This document shows, piece after piece, positions 6,052 through 12,691 of a stretch of DNA of 12,802 nt (within the stretch, counting starts at the first letter, position 1; each line of letters starts with the position of its first letter). The notes under the pieces were generated by a model. That model searched no databases, was not told where the DNA came from, and was given only the letters and a program-made list of their open reading frames with translations. The stretch spans positions 1-12,802 of the forward strand of contig CABUDN010000072.1 in NCBI GenBank assembly GCA_902490355.1, in the 5' to 3' direction. A program made the position numbers and the translations under genes. Origin of the DNA: an uncultured Oscillibacter sp. (GTDB lineage Bacteria; Bacillota; Clostridia; Oscillospirales; Oscillospiraceae).

Positions 6052-6909
6052 ATGAGTGAAGTGGTCTATACCTATGACGGCAGCTTTGACGGATTCCTCA
6101 GCTGCGTCTTTGCCCGCTATGCCAATAAGGAAGTCCCCATCGCGATCTGCCGCGATGAGGACTTCCCTCCCACACTCTTTCCCTGCCGCTTCATTCCCAC
6201 CGATCCGGCCCACGCCCGGCGGGTTCTGCGCAAGGTCCTGACCCTGTCTCCCTATGGAGCCCGGCTGCTGCAGCGGGGCTTTTTAACGTGCCTGCCCGAC
6301 CGGGAGCTGGCTCTTTTAAACCTGGTGACCACGCTTTTAGAGGAAGGCCCGGGCTTTTTGCGGGATCGTTCCCATCCGGCCGTCTATCCGGTGTTCCGGG
6401 CTGTGCGCCACCTGGAGGGCGAGGTCCACGTTCTCAAAGGCTTTGTGCGCTTTTCCGATCTGGGCGGCGTCCTGGGCGGGGAAATCGAACCGAAAAACCG
6501 TGTCCTGCCCCTGCTGCGCAGCCACTTCTGCGCCCGCTATCCCCAGGAGGCCTTTTTCCTCTACGACCGGACCCACCACGAGGCCCTCCTGCACGCCGCC
6601 GGACAGGCGGTAATCCGCCCTCTGGCAGACTTTCAAATGGCGCCGCCGGATGAGGCCGAGGCCCGCTACCGTACGCTGTGGAAGCGGTTTTACGACACCA
6701 TTGCCATCCGGGAGCGGGACAACCCCCGCTGCCGCATGACCCACATGCCCAAGCGCTACTGGTCCACCATGACGGAGTTTCAGGACGCCAGCTTCTTCAC
6801 ACCTCAAAGCTCTCCCGCAGGTGTCCCAGCCCCCGGCGCTCCAGCCGCGAAACCTGCACCTGGGATACCCCCAGCACCCGGGCGGTCTGTTCCTGGGTCA
6901 TCCCTTTGA
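6052..6909 (+). CDS. DUF4130 / TIGR03915-type partner of the radical SAM protein, with a C-terminal extension
   Basis: A 285-residue protein starting YTYDGSFDGFLSCVF, a hallmark of the DUF4130 family that is paired with this radical SAM family and in many genomes fused to a uracil-DNA-glycosylase-like domain (absent here). Other conserved blocks are LxGFVRFSDL (128-137), LLRSHFCARYP (154-164), YDRTHHEALLH (171-181) and the terminal MPKRYWSTMTEFQ (232-244). Its ribosome-binding site AAAGGAGA overlaps the stop of the radical SAM gene, so both are cotranscribed. The family normally ends soon after MTEFQ. Here residues 249-285 are a P/A/G/S-rich tail encoded entirely opposite the 3' end of sigF, so the tail probably arose from loss of the original stop. 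Probable function is DNA damage processing; the mechanism is unknown. Confidence 0.87.
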   Translation: MSEVVYTYDGSFDGFLSCVFARYANKEVPIAICRDEDFPPTLFPCRFIPTDPAHARRVLRKVLTLSPYGARLLQRGFLTCLPDRELALLNLVTTLLEEGPGFLRDRSHPAVYPVFRAVRHLEGEVHVLKGFVRFSDLGGVLGGEIEPKNRVLPLLRSHFCARYPQEAFFLYDRTHHEALLHAAGQAVIRPLADFQMAPPDEAEARYRTLWKRFYDTIAIRERDNPRCRMTHMPKRYWSTMTEFQDASFFTPQSSPAGVPAPGAPAAKPAPGIPPAPGRSVPGSSL

Positions 6910-7501
6910 AATAGCGCAGCAGAATCGTCATCCGTTCCTTTTCCGGCAGATGGTCGATGGCCTCCCGCAGGGCGATCCGCTCCACCAGCCCCTCCTCCGG
7001 GGCCTCGGTGCCCAGAGTCCCCTCCAGCGTCAGACCGTCGGCCATCTCCTGCTGCAAAGACTCCGGCGCGTTGGTGGCCAGTTCCGTCCGGGCAATCTCC
7101 TCCGGCGCCAGGCCCGTGGCCTCCGAGAGCTCGGAGAGCACCGGCTCCCGGCCCAGCGTCTGGCGCAGACGTTCCCGAACAGTGTAAAGGGTTTGCGCCT
7201 GCTCCCGCATGCTACGTCCCACTTTCACGGCACCATCGTCCCGCAGGAAGCGGCGAATCTCCCCGGCGATCTTGGGCACGGCATAGGTGGAAAAACAGGT
7301 GCCGTAGGAGAAGTCGAACCCCTGTACCGCCTTCAAAAAGCCCAGGCATCCCAGCTGGTACAGATCATCCGGGTCCACGCCCCGGCCGTAGTACCGCCGC
7401 ACAATGCTCCAGATCAGGCCGTTATTCTCCAGCACCGCCTGTTCGCAGGCCTCCCGGTCCCCTTGCTGGGCCGCCCGCAGCACCTCCAGCGCCGCGCTCA
7501 T
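6797..7501 (-). CDS. sigF: forespore sporulation sigma factor SigF (SpoIIAC)
   Basis: A 234-residue sigma-70 family protein. Region 2 spans about 24-93 (DDLYQLGCLGFLKAVQGFD, then FSTYAVPKIAGEIRRFLRDDG), region 3 about 105-150 and region 4 about 178-230, with the helix-turn-helix at 201-220 (TQEQTARVLGVSQVQVSRLE). SigF directs the first forespore programme after asymmetric septation and is held inactive by SpoIIAB. I call it SigF and not the close paralogue SigG because spoIIAA and spoIIAB are directly upstream in the canonical order. Its ATG overlaps the spoIIAB stop (ATGA, 4 bp), so translation is coupled. Its last 113 bp overlap the end of the convergent DUF4130 gene, and I see no terminator between them. 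Confidence 0.95.
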   Translation of the reverse strand: MSAALEVLRAAQQGDREACEQAVLENNGLIWSIVRRYYGRGVDPDDLYQLGCLGFLKAVQGFDFSYGTCFSTYAVPKIAGEIRRFLRDDGAVKVGRSMREQAQTLYTVRERLRQTLGREPVLSELSEATGLAPEEIARTELATNAPESLQQEMADGLTLEGTLGTEAPEEGLVERIALREAIDHLPEKERMTILLRYFKGMTQEQTARVLGVSQVQVSRLERRGLGHLRESFEV

Positions 7502-7947
7502 TTTCCTTGCTTCATGCGGGGGGCCAGCCGCTTGCGCATCACCACGCTGGTCCCCTTCCCCGGTACGGAACGCACCGTCAGCTGGTCCATGAAGCTCTCC
7601 ATAATCGTAAAGCCCATGCCGCTGCGCTCTTCCCCGCCGGTGGTGTACATGGGCTGCCGGGCCTTGTCCACGTCGGGAATTCCCCGGCCGTGGTCCTTCA
7701 CCGTCAGCTCCAGCACATTGCCCGGGCAGATCCGCAGCTTGAGCACCACCTTGCCGATGGAGTCCGGATAGGCATGAACAATGGCGTTGGTCACCGCCTC
7801 GCTGACGGCGGTTTTGATGTCCTCCAGCTCGTTGAGAGTGGGGTCCATCTGGGAGGCGAAGCAGGCGGCCGCCGCCCGGGCAAAGCCCTCATTGCTGCTG
7901 CGGCTGGGAAACTCCACAACCGCCTCATTAGATGCTCTTGTTCTCAT
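7498..7947 (-). CDS. spoIIAB: anti-sigma F factor / serine kinase SpoIIAB
   Basis: A 149-residue GHKL-fold ATPase. Motifs: N-box VSEAVTNAIVHAY at 48-60 (E50, N54), G1 box KDHGRGI at 84-90 with D85 for adenine, and G2 box RSGMGFTIME at 108-117. SpoIIAB binds SigF to inactivate it and phosphorylates SpoIIAA, which partitions SigF release to the forespore. Length and motif order match the B. subtilis protein closely, including the RQPMYTTGG ATP-lid segment. It starts 16 bp after the spoIIAA stop, with AGAGGA as ribosome-binding site, and its stop overlaps the sigF start. Confidence 0.96.
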   Translation of the reverse strand: MRTRASNEAVVEFPSRSSNEGFARAAAACFASQMDPTLNELEDIKTAVSEAVTNAIVHAYPDSIGKVVLKLRICPGNVLELTVKDHGRGIPDVDKARQPMYTTGGEERSGMGFTIMESFMDQLTVRSVPGKGTSVVMRKRLAPRMKQGK

Positions 7948-7963
7948 TATGTAATCCTCTCTT

Positions 7964-8269
7964 TCACCGTATTGTCACCAGCCGGCCAATGCCTGCCGCA
8001 TCCAGAACCCGCCGGGCCTGGGAAGGCACATTGCACACCAGCATGCTTCCATCCAGCAGCTGCATTTTCTGCTGTGTGCGCAGAATCAGCGCGATTCCTG
8101 AGCTGTCCATAAACGTCACGCCGCTCAGATCCATCACCAGCTTCTTGGGCAGAGCCGCGTCGATGGCCTGCTCCACCTCCCGCAGAGCATTGCGGGCGCC
8201 GTGATGGTCCAGCTCCCCGCTGATTTCCAGCAGCAGATTCCGGTCCGCACTTTTCACCTGTAATTCCAT
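7964..8269 (-). CDS. spoIIAA: anti-anti-sigma factor SpoIIAA
   Basis: A 101-residue STAS-domain protein with the phosphorylation motif FMDSSGIALIL; S57 in D55-S56-S57-G58 corresponds to Ser58 of B. subtilis SpoIIAA. The dephosphorylated form binds SpoIIAB and frees SigF; SpoIIE, encoded elsewhere, would dephosphorylate it. ATG 8269 is chosen because GAGGGGAC lies just upstream and it yields the family's normal N-terminus. The upstream in-frame ATG (8317) would add 16 unrelated residues encoded by the terminator arm. First gene of the spoIIA operon. An intrinsic terminator ends only 37 bp upstream and I could not identify a convincing sigma-H promoter. Confidence 0.94.
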   Translation of the reverse strand: MELQVKSADRNLLLEISGELDHHGARNALREVEQAIDAALPKKLVMDLSGVTFMDSSGIALILRTQQKMQLLDGSMLVCNVPSQARRVLDAAGIGRLVTIR

Positions 8270-8306
8270 GGAAGTCCCCTCTTTCGTATCGTTCTCCCTG
8301 CAGGCG

Positions 8307-8342
8307 AAAAAAATCACCGCAAGGTCTTTTCCCTTACGGTGA
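8307..8342 (-). terminator. intrinsic terminator just upstream of spoIIAA
   Basis: An 11-bp stem (TCACCGCAAGG, 8314-8324, with CCTTACGGTGA, 8332-8342; one G-U wobble in the leftward RNA) with a 7-base loop, followed leftward by A and then seven T (8313-8307). It either backs up the valS terminator or lies in the spoIIA leader. In the rightward direction there is no T-tract. Confidence 0.8.
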
Positions 8343-8420
8343 TGATGATATCATGTCCAATTTCTGGATTTTGTCGAAACGGTTTTCCTTTCCCGGGAAA
8401 CTTTTCCGGCCTTTTCCAAG

Positions 8421-8453
8421 CAAAAAGCGCCCCTGCTCGGCAGGGGCGCTTTT
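8421..8453 (-). terminator. intrinsic terminator of the ycxB-like-valS operon
   Basis: A 13-bp perfect stem (AAAAGCGCCCCTG, 8423-8435, with CAGGGGCGCTTTT, 8441-8453) and a 5-base loop, followed leftward by TTTTTGCTTG. It begins 14 bases after the valS stop. The rightward side has four T, so it could also stop plus-strand transcripts. Confidence 0.92.
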
Positions 8454-8466
8454 CAATTGCAATGGC

Positions 8467-11103
8467 TTACAGCTCCATCGCCCGGGCGGATTCCTCCAGC
8501 TTGGCAATGAGCTCGCGGTATTTGGCAGCCTTTTCCTTCTCGGCGTTGACCACGGCTTCCGGCGCCTTGGAGACAAACTTCTCATTGGAGAGCTTCTGCT
8601 CCACAATACGCAGGCCGTTTTCCGCCTTCTCCTTTTCCTTGGCTATGCGCTCCCGCTCCGCGGCCAGATCCACCAGCTCCGCCAGAGGCATATAGGCCGT
8701 GGCGTTGGCCGTGACCACGCTGACCTGACCGGAAACATCGGCCGGGGCGGTCTGGGAGAAGGTCACACTGCTGGCATAGGCCAGACGCTCCAGGAAGTGC
8801 AGGCCCTGGGTGTAGATCTCCGGTGTGGCTGTGACCAGCAGCACCTCCGCCTTCTTGGAGGGGGGCACGTTCATTTCGGCGCGCCGGGTCCGGATGGCCT
8901 TGATGGTGTCCATCACGGCCTCCATAGCGCTCTCCTCCTCGGGGAAGGACAGCTCCGGACGGTACTCCGGCCACTGGGAAGTCATGATGAAGTCGCCTTC
9001 ATGGGGCAGAGCCTGGAAAATCTCCTCCGTGATGAAAGGCATGAAGGGATGGAGCAGCTTCAAAAGCTGGGTGAGCACGTAGCAGAGCACGTTCTGCGCC
9101 GTCAGCTTGGCCTGCTCGTCCTCGCCGTTGAGGCGGGTCTTGGTCAGCTCGATATACCAGTCGCAGTAGGTATCCCAGATGAAGTCATAGACCTTGGCGG
9201 AGGCCACGCCGATCTCGTAGCTGTCCAGATTCTCCGTGACTTCCTTAATGAGGGTGTTGAGCTTGGAGAGCACCCACTTGTCCTCCGCGGCCAGCTGATC
9301 CCGACCGGGCAGAGTGCAGCGGTCGATGGTGAGGTTCATCATCACAAACCGGCTGGCGTTCCAGATCTTGTTGGCGAAGTTGCGCATGGCCTCGCACTTT
9401 TCCGTATAGAACCGGGTGTCGTTGCCCGGGGAGTTGCCGGTGATGAGGTTGAAGCGCAGAGCGTCGGCGCCGTACTTCTCGGCCATCTCCAGAGGATCGA
9501 TGCCGTTGCCCAGAGACTTGGACATCTTGCGGCCCTTGTCGTCCCGGACCAGGCCGTGAATCAGCACGGTGTGGAAGGGGATCTTCTTCATCTGCTCGCA
9601 GCCGGAGAAAATCATCCGGGCCACCCAGAAGAAGATGATGTCATAGCCGGTGACCATGACGGAGGTGGGATAGTAATAGTCCAGATCCGCGGTCTTTTCC
9701 GGCCAACCCAGAGTGGAGAAGGGCCACAGAGCGCTGGAGAACCAGGTGTCCAGCACGTCGGGGTCCCGGGTCAGATGGGTGCAGCCGCACTTTTCGCACT
9801 GGGTGGGATCCTCCCGGGAGACGTTGATGTGGCCGCACTCGTCGCAGTACCACGCGGGAATCTGGTGGCCCCACCAGAGCTGGCGGGAGATGCACCAGTC
9901 ATGCACGTTCTCCATCCAGTTGACATAGGTCTTGGAGAAGCGCTCGGGAACGAACTTCACCTCGCCGTCCTTCACCACGCGCAAAGCCTCCTGGGCCAGG
10001 GGCTCCATCTTCACGAACCACTGCGCGGAGATCAGAGGCTCCACGTCGTTGTGGCAGCGGTAGCAGGTGCCCACGTTGTGGCTGTAAGGCTCGGTCTTGA
10101 CGAGATACCCCTGCTCCTCCAGATCCTTGACGATCTGCTTGCGGCATTCATACCGGTCCATGCCCTGGTAGGGGTCGCCGTTTTCATTGATCTTGCCGTC
10201 GTCGCCGATGCAGCGGATGACCTCCAGATTGTGGCGCAGGCCCACCTCAAAGTCGTTGGGGTCGTGAGCGGGAGTCATCTTCACCGCGCCGGTGCCGAAG
10301 CCCAGCTCCACGTACTCGTCGGCCACAATGGGAATCTCCCGGTTCATGATGGGCAGAATGCAGGTCTTGCCCACCAGATCCTTGAACCGCTCATCCTCGG
10401 GGTTCACGGCCACGCCGGTATCGCCCATCATGGTCTCGGGACGGGTGGTGGCCACCACCAGATCGCCGGAACCGTCGGAGAGCGGATAGCGGATGTGCCA
10501 CAGGTGGCCGGGCTTGTCCTGATACTCCACCTCGGCATCAGAAAGAGCCGTGATGCAGTGGGGGCACCAGTTGATGATCCGGCTGCCCTTGTAAATGAGG
10601 CCCTTTTCATACAGGTCGCAGAAGGTCTCCCGCACGGCCTTGGAGCAGCCCTCATCCATGGTGAAGCGGGAGCGGCTCCAATCGCAGGAGACGCCCAGTT
10701 TCTTCTGCTGCTCCACGATGCGGCCGCCGTACTTTTCCTTCCACTGCCACACCCGCTGGAGGAACTTCTCACGGCCCAGGTCATACCGGGTCTTGCCCTC
10801 CTTGACCCGCAGCTCCTCTTCCACCTTGATCTGGGTGGCGATGCCGGCGTGGTCCGTGCCGGGCAGCCACAGAGCGGAATAGCCCTGCATGCGCTTGAAG
10901 CGGGTGAGGATATCCTGGAGCGTGGAGTCCAGGGCATGGCCCATGTGCAGCTGGCCGGTGACGTTGGGCGGGGGCATCACAATGGAAAAGGGCTTCTTGT
11001 CGGGGTCCGGCTCACCCCGGAAGCAGCCGGCGTTTTCCCACATCGCATAGATGCGGGACTCCACCTGCTGAGGTTCATACACCTTGGGTAGTTCTTTGTT
11101 CAT
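8467..11103 (-). CDS. valS: valyl-tRNA synthetase
   Basis: An 878-residue class I aminoacyl-tRNA synthetase, normal length for bacterial ValRS. The catalytic signature H53-M-G-H56 lies in PPPNVTGQLHMGHALDS and KMSKS is at 526-530 (RKMSKSLGNGIDP). The editing (CP1) domain contains VVATTRPETMMGDTGVAV at 216-233. A cysteine set C420/C423 and C436/C439 (WYCDECG, QCEKCG) looks like the zinc site found in many ValRS. The C-terminal 65 residues form the charged coiled-coil arm that contacts tRNA-Val. It attaches valine to tRNA-Val in the cytoplasm. AAGGAG precedes the ATG and the YcxB-like gene ends 27 bp upstream. Expression should depend on the T-box leader ahead of that gene. Confidence 0.98.
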   Translation of the reverse strand: MNKELPKVYEPQQVESRIYAMWENAGCFRGEPDPDKKPFSIVMPPPNVTGQLHMGHALDSTLQDILTRFKRMQGYSALWLPGTDHAGIATQIKVEEELRVKEGKTRYDLGREKFLQRVWQWKEKYGGRIVEQQKKLGVSCDWSRSRFTMDEGCSKAVRETFCDLYEKGLIYKGSRIINWCPHCITALSDAEVEYQDKPGHLWHIRYPLSDGSGDLVVATTRPETMMGDTGVAVNPEDERFKDLVGKTCILPIMNREIPIVADEYVELGFGTGAVKMTPAHDPNDFEVGLRHNLEVIRCIGDDGKINENGDPYQGMDRYECRKQIVKDLEEQGYLVKTEPYSHNVGTCYRCHNDVEPLISAQWFVKMEPLAQEALRVVKDGEVKFVPERFSKTYVNWMENVHDWCISRQLWWGHQIPAWYCDECGHINVSREDPTQCEKCGCTHLTRDPDVLDTWFSSALWPFSTLGWPEKTADLDYYYPTSVMVTGYDIIFFWVARMIFSGCEQMKKIPFHTVLIHGLVRDDKGRKMSKSLGNGIDPLEMAEKYGADALRFNLITGNSPGNDTRFYTEKCEAMRNFANKIWNASRFVMMNLTIDRCTLPGRDQLAAEDKWVLSKLNTLIKEVTENLDSYEIGVASAKVYDFIWDTYCDWYIELTKTRLNGEDEQAKLTAQNVLCYVLTQLLKLLHPFMPFITEEIFQALPHEGDFIMTSQWPEYRPELSFPEEESAMEAVMDTIKAIRTRRAEMNVPPSKKAEVLLVTATPEIYTQGLHFLERLAYASSVTFSQTAPADVSGQVSVVTANATAYMPLAELVDLAAERERIAKEKEKAENGLRIVEQKLSNEKFVSKAPEAVVNAEKEKAAKYRELIAKLEESARAMEL

Positions 11104-11130
11104 GGGGATTCTCCTTTTTGATAGACTCCA

Positions 11131-11640
11131 TCAGACACGCTGATACGGTTTGTTGCATTGTTCGGACAAAAAGCGCCGCAGCTCCTCCGGGTCCCGGCCG
11201 GGAACTTCATCCAGCCGTACTACCAGACTGGCCAGAGGATCCAGGAAAATAAAATCATAGCCCCGGTAATACACCAGCGCATAGACCTTGTCATAGTTGT
11301 GACGGATCTTCTGGTCGCCGATCACCTCATACAGGCAGCTTCCCTCGAAGAGGATTTTGCCCGTATAGATGGCCCGCATCCGGGCGAAGGCCGCGCTGAC
11401 CAGATTGGGAATCAGGCCCGCGATCAAAAACAAAATACCGATCATCAGGTAACTGACCCGCCGGAAGGACATGCCGTCCGCCGTCACCTGTTCCCAGGCC
11501 GTCCAGGTCCGCCAGACACCGATGGCCAAAAACAGCAACCGGAACAGCAGCATCTGCTTGCGCCGGAACAGCTTTTCCGACACGGTGTACAGAGCCAGCA
11601 GCTGGCGGTAGGTCAATTTCATCTCCGCTTCAAATTTCAT
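11131..11640 (-). CDS. YcxB-like two-helix membrane protein, first gene of the T-box operon
   Basis: A 169-residue protein with two hydrophobic segments (about 30-46 and 62-84) and a C-terminal soluble part containing YTGKILFEGSCLYEVIGD, YDKVYALVYYRGYDFIFLD and a final EELRRFL. This is the layout of YcxB-like (PF14317) proteins, whose function is unknown. ATG 11640 is chosen because GGGAG sits at good distance. The frame is open further upstream, but that part would translate the T-box leader. An internal ATG at codon 7 is possible but lacks a comparable ribosome-binding site. Lying between the T-box terminator and valS, it must be expressed together with valyl-tRNA synthetase. Whether it has a role in amino-acid supply cannot be told from the sequence. 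Confidence 0.75.
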   Translation of the reverse strand: MKFEAEMKLTYRQLLALYTVSEKLFRRKQMLLFRLLFLAIGVWRTWTAWEQVTADGMSFRRVSYLMIGILFLIAGLIPNLVSAAFARMRAIYTGKILFEGSCLYEVIGDQKIRHNYDKVYALVYYRGYDFIFLDPLASLVVRLDEVPGRDPEELRRFLSEQCNKPYQRV

Positions 11641-11694
11641 CTCGTCTCTCCCTTGTTTGGTTGGTGTTTTCCGCGTTCCCAGGCCGAAACCCAT

Positions 11695-11728
11695 AAAAAA
11701 ACGCCCTGAGCCGCATCGGCTCAGGGCG
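11695..11728 (-). terminator. regulated terminator of the T-box leader
   Basis: An 11-bp perfect stem (CGCCCTGAGCC, 11702-11712, with GGCTCAGGGCG, 11718-11728), a 5-base loop and seven T on the leftward side. It lies just after the T-box sequence and about 55 bases before the YcxB-like start, the normal position for the switch. It would also stop read-through from sigE. Confidence 0.93.
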
Positions 11729-11952
11729 AACAAAAAGTCCGTGGTACCACCTGGATTCGGGAATTCCCGCGCTCTTGGGGCGCATGGCGCCGCCGCCCGG
11801 TAACGGTGGGATCCGCCGCGGCTTACTGGTGTTTCAGCCGCGATGCTCCGGGACGACTTCCCCGCCGCGGTCACGGAAACTTCCACCCTCCGTTTCCTCT
11901 CTTGGCTTCCCGCCGGCCGGTACTGCTCCCCTTCTTCGCAGTTCCAATATAC
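11695..11952 (-). ncRNA. T-box leader, tRNA-Val responsive (GUC specifier)
   Basis: A leader of about 255 bases between a strong promoter and the YcxB-like gene. The T-box sequence GGTGGTACCACGG lies at 11739-11751 (minus strand); its UGGU bulge (11749-11746) would pair with the ACCA acceptor end of uncharged tRNA. Upstream are the usual elements: AGUA of the specifier-loop 5' side (in GCAGUACCGG), the AGAGAGG and GGGUGGAAG pair of the distal stem I, and the AGUAAGC ... CCGUUACC linker region before the antiterminator. The 3' side of the specifier loop reads GAA-GUC-G, with GUC at 11857-11855, a valine codon. This agrees with valS as the regulated gene. Uncharged tRNA-Val should stabilise the antiterminator; charged tRNA allows termination. 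The exact fold was worked out by eye. Confidence 0.92.
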
Positions 11953-11958
11953 CGTTTT

Positions 11959-11987
11959 AGTATAATATACCCCACAACGCTTGTCAA
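11959..11987 (-). promoter_or_regulatory. sigma-A promoter of the T-box-ycxB-like-valS operon
   Basis: A perfect -35 TTGACA (11987-11982), a 17-bp spacer and -10 TATACT (11964-11959, 5 of 6). The -35 begins 3 bp past the sigE stop codon, so this operon has its own vegetative promoter packed against the sporulation gene. Confidence 0.93.
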
Positions 11988-11989
11988 GG

Positions 11990-12691
11990 TCAGCTCAGGC
12001 GCAAAATTTCCTTTTTCAACCGGGAAATGATGCGCTTTTCCAGCCGGGAGATGTAGGACTGGGAGATGCCCAGCTGGTCCGCCACTTCCTTTTGCGTCTG
12101 CTCCCGGGTGCCGCCCAGGCCGAAACGCATGGTGATAATCTGCTTTTCCCGGGGAGAGAGGGACGCGATGGCCGCTGAGAGCAGGCTCCGGTCCACGTCC
12201 TCCTCGATGGGCCGCATCACCGTGTCGGCATCGGTGCCCAGCACATCGGAGAGCAGCAGCTCATTGCCGTCCCAGTCGGTGTTGAGGGGCTCGTCAAAGG
12301 AGACCTCTCCCTTCCGGTTGGCGTTTTTGCGCAGGTGCATGAGAATCTCGTTTTCGATGCACCGGGAGGCATACGTGGCCAGCTTGATGTTCTTGTCCGT
12401 GCGGTATGTCCCCACGGCCTTGATCAGGCCAATGGTCCCGATGGAGATCAGATCCTCAATCCCCACGCCGGTATTTTCAAACCGCCGGGCGATGTAGACT
12501 ACCAGCCGCAGATTGTGCTCAATCAGCGCTTTGCGGGCGTCCTCATCTTCCAGCCGTTCCAGCAGAGCCGCCTCTTCCTCCCGGGTCAGGGGCGGGGGCA
12601 GAGTGTCGCTGCCGCCGATGTAGTGAATGCCCTCATCCGGCAGCAGGCCCAGCCATCTGACAAGACGTCTCAGCAGTGTTTTGATGTTCAT
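11990..12691 (-). CDS. sigE: mother-cell sporulation sigma factor SigE (pro-sigma E)
   Basis: A 233-residue sigma-70 family protein closely matching B. subtilis SigE from YIGGSDTLPPPL (24-35) onward: NLRLVVYIARRFENTG (60-75), EDLISIGTIGLIKAV (79-93), LATYASRCIENEILM (104-118), the SFDEPLNTDWDGNELLLSDV block (131-150), and a region 4 helix-turn-helix around TQKEVADQLGISQSYISRLE (199-218). The first 23 residues are a basic, amphipathic pro-sequence; by alignment the SpoIIGA cleavage falls near H23/Y24, giving a pro-peptide slightly shorter than the 27 residues of B. subtilis. GGGAGG precedes the ATG and lies inside the upstream reading frame. Unlike the common spoIIGA-sigE-sigG order, no sigG follows; a T-box promoter starts immediately after the stop. 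Confidence 0.96.
   Translation of the reverse strand: MNIKTLLRRLVRWLGLLPDEGIHYIGGSDTLPPPLTREEEAALLERLEDEDARKALIEHNLRLVVYIARRFENTGVGIEDLISIGTIGLIKAVGTYRTDKNIKLATYASRCIENEILMHLRKNANRKGEVSFDEPLNTDWDGNELLLSDVLGTDADTVMRPIEEDVDRSLLSAAIASLSPREKQIITMRFGLGGTREQTQKEVADQLGISQSYISRLEKRIISRLKKEILRLS

Noticed and set aside
8384..8392. AAGGAAAAC on the minus strand as a sigma-H -35 for spoIIA
   Set aside because: No matching GAAT-type -10 at the correct distance; the nearest GAAA is too far away.
8353..11091. 912-codon plus-strand open frame opposite valS
   Set aside because: Mirror frame of a motif-complete valyl-tRNA synthetase; its repetitive L/V/G/H-rich translation reflects codon bias.
11641..11886. 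Upstream extension of the YcxB-like reading frame
   Set aside because: It would translate the T-box antiterminator and terminator. The ATG at 11640 follows the terminator and has its own ribosome-binding site.
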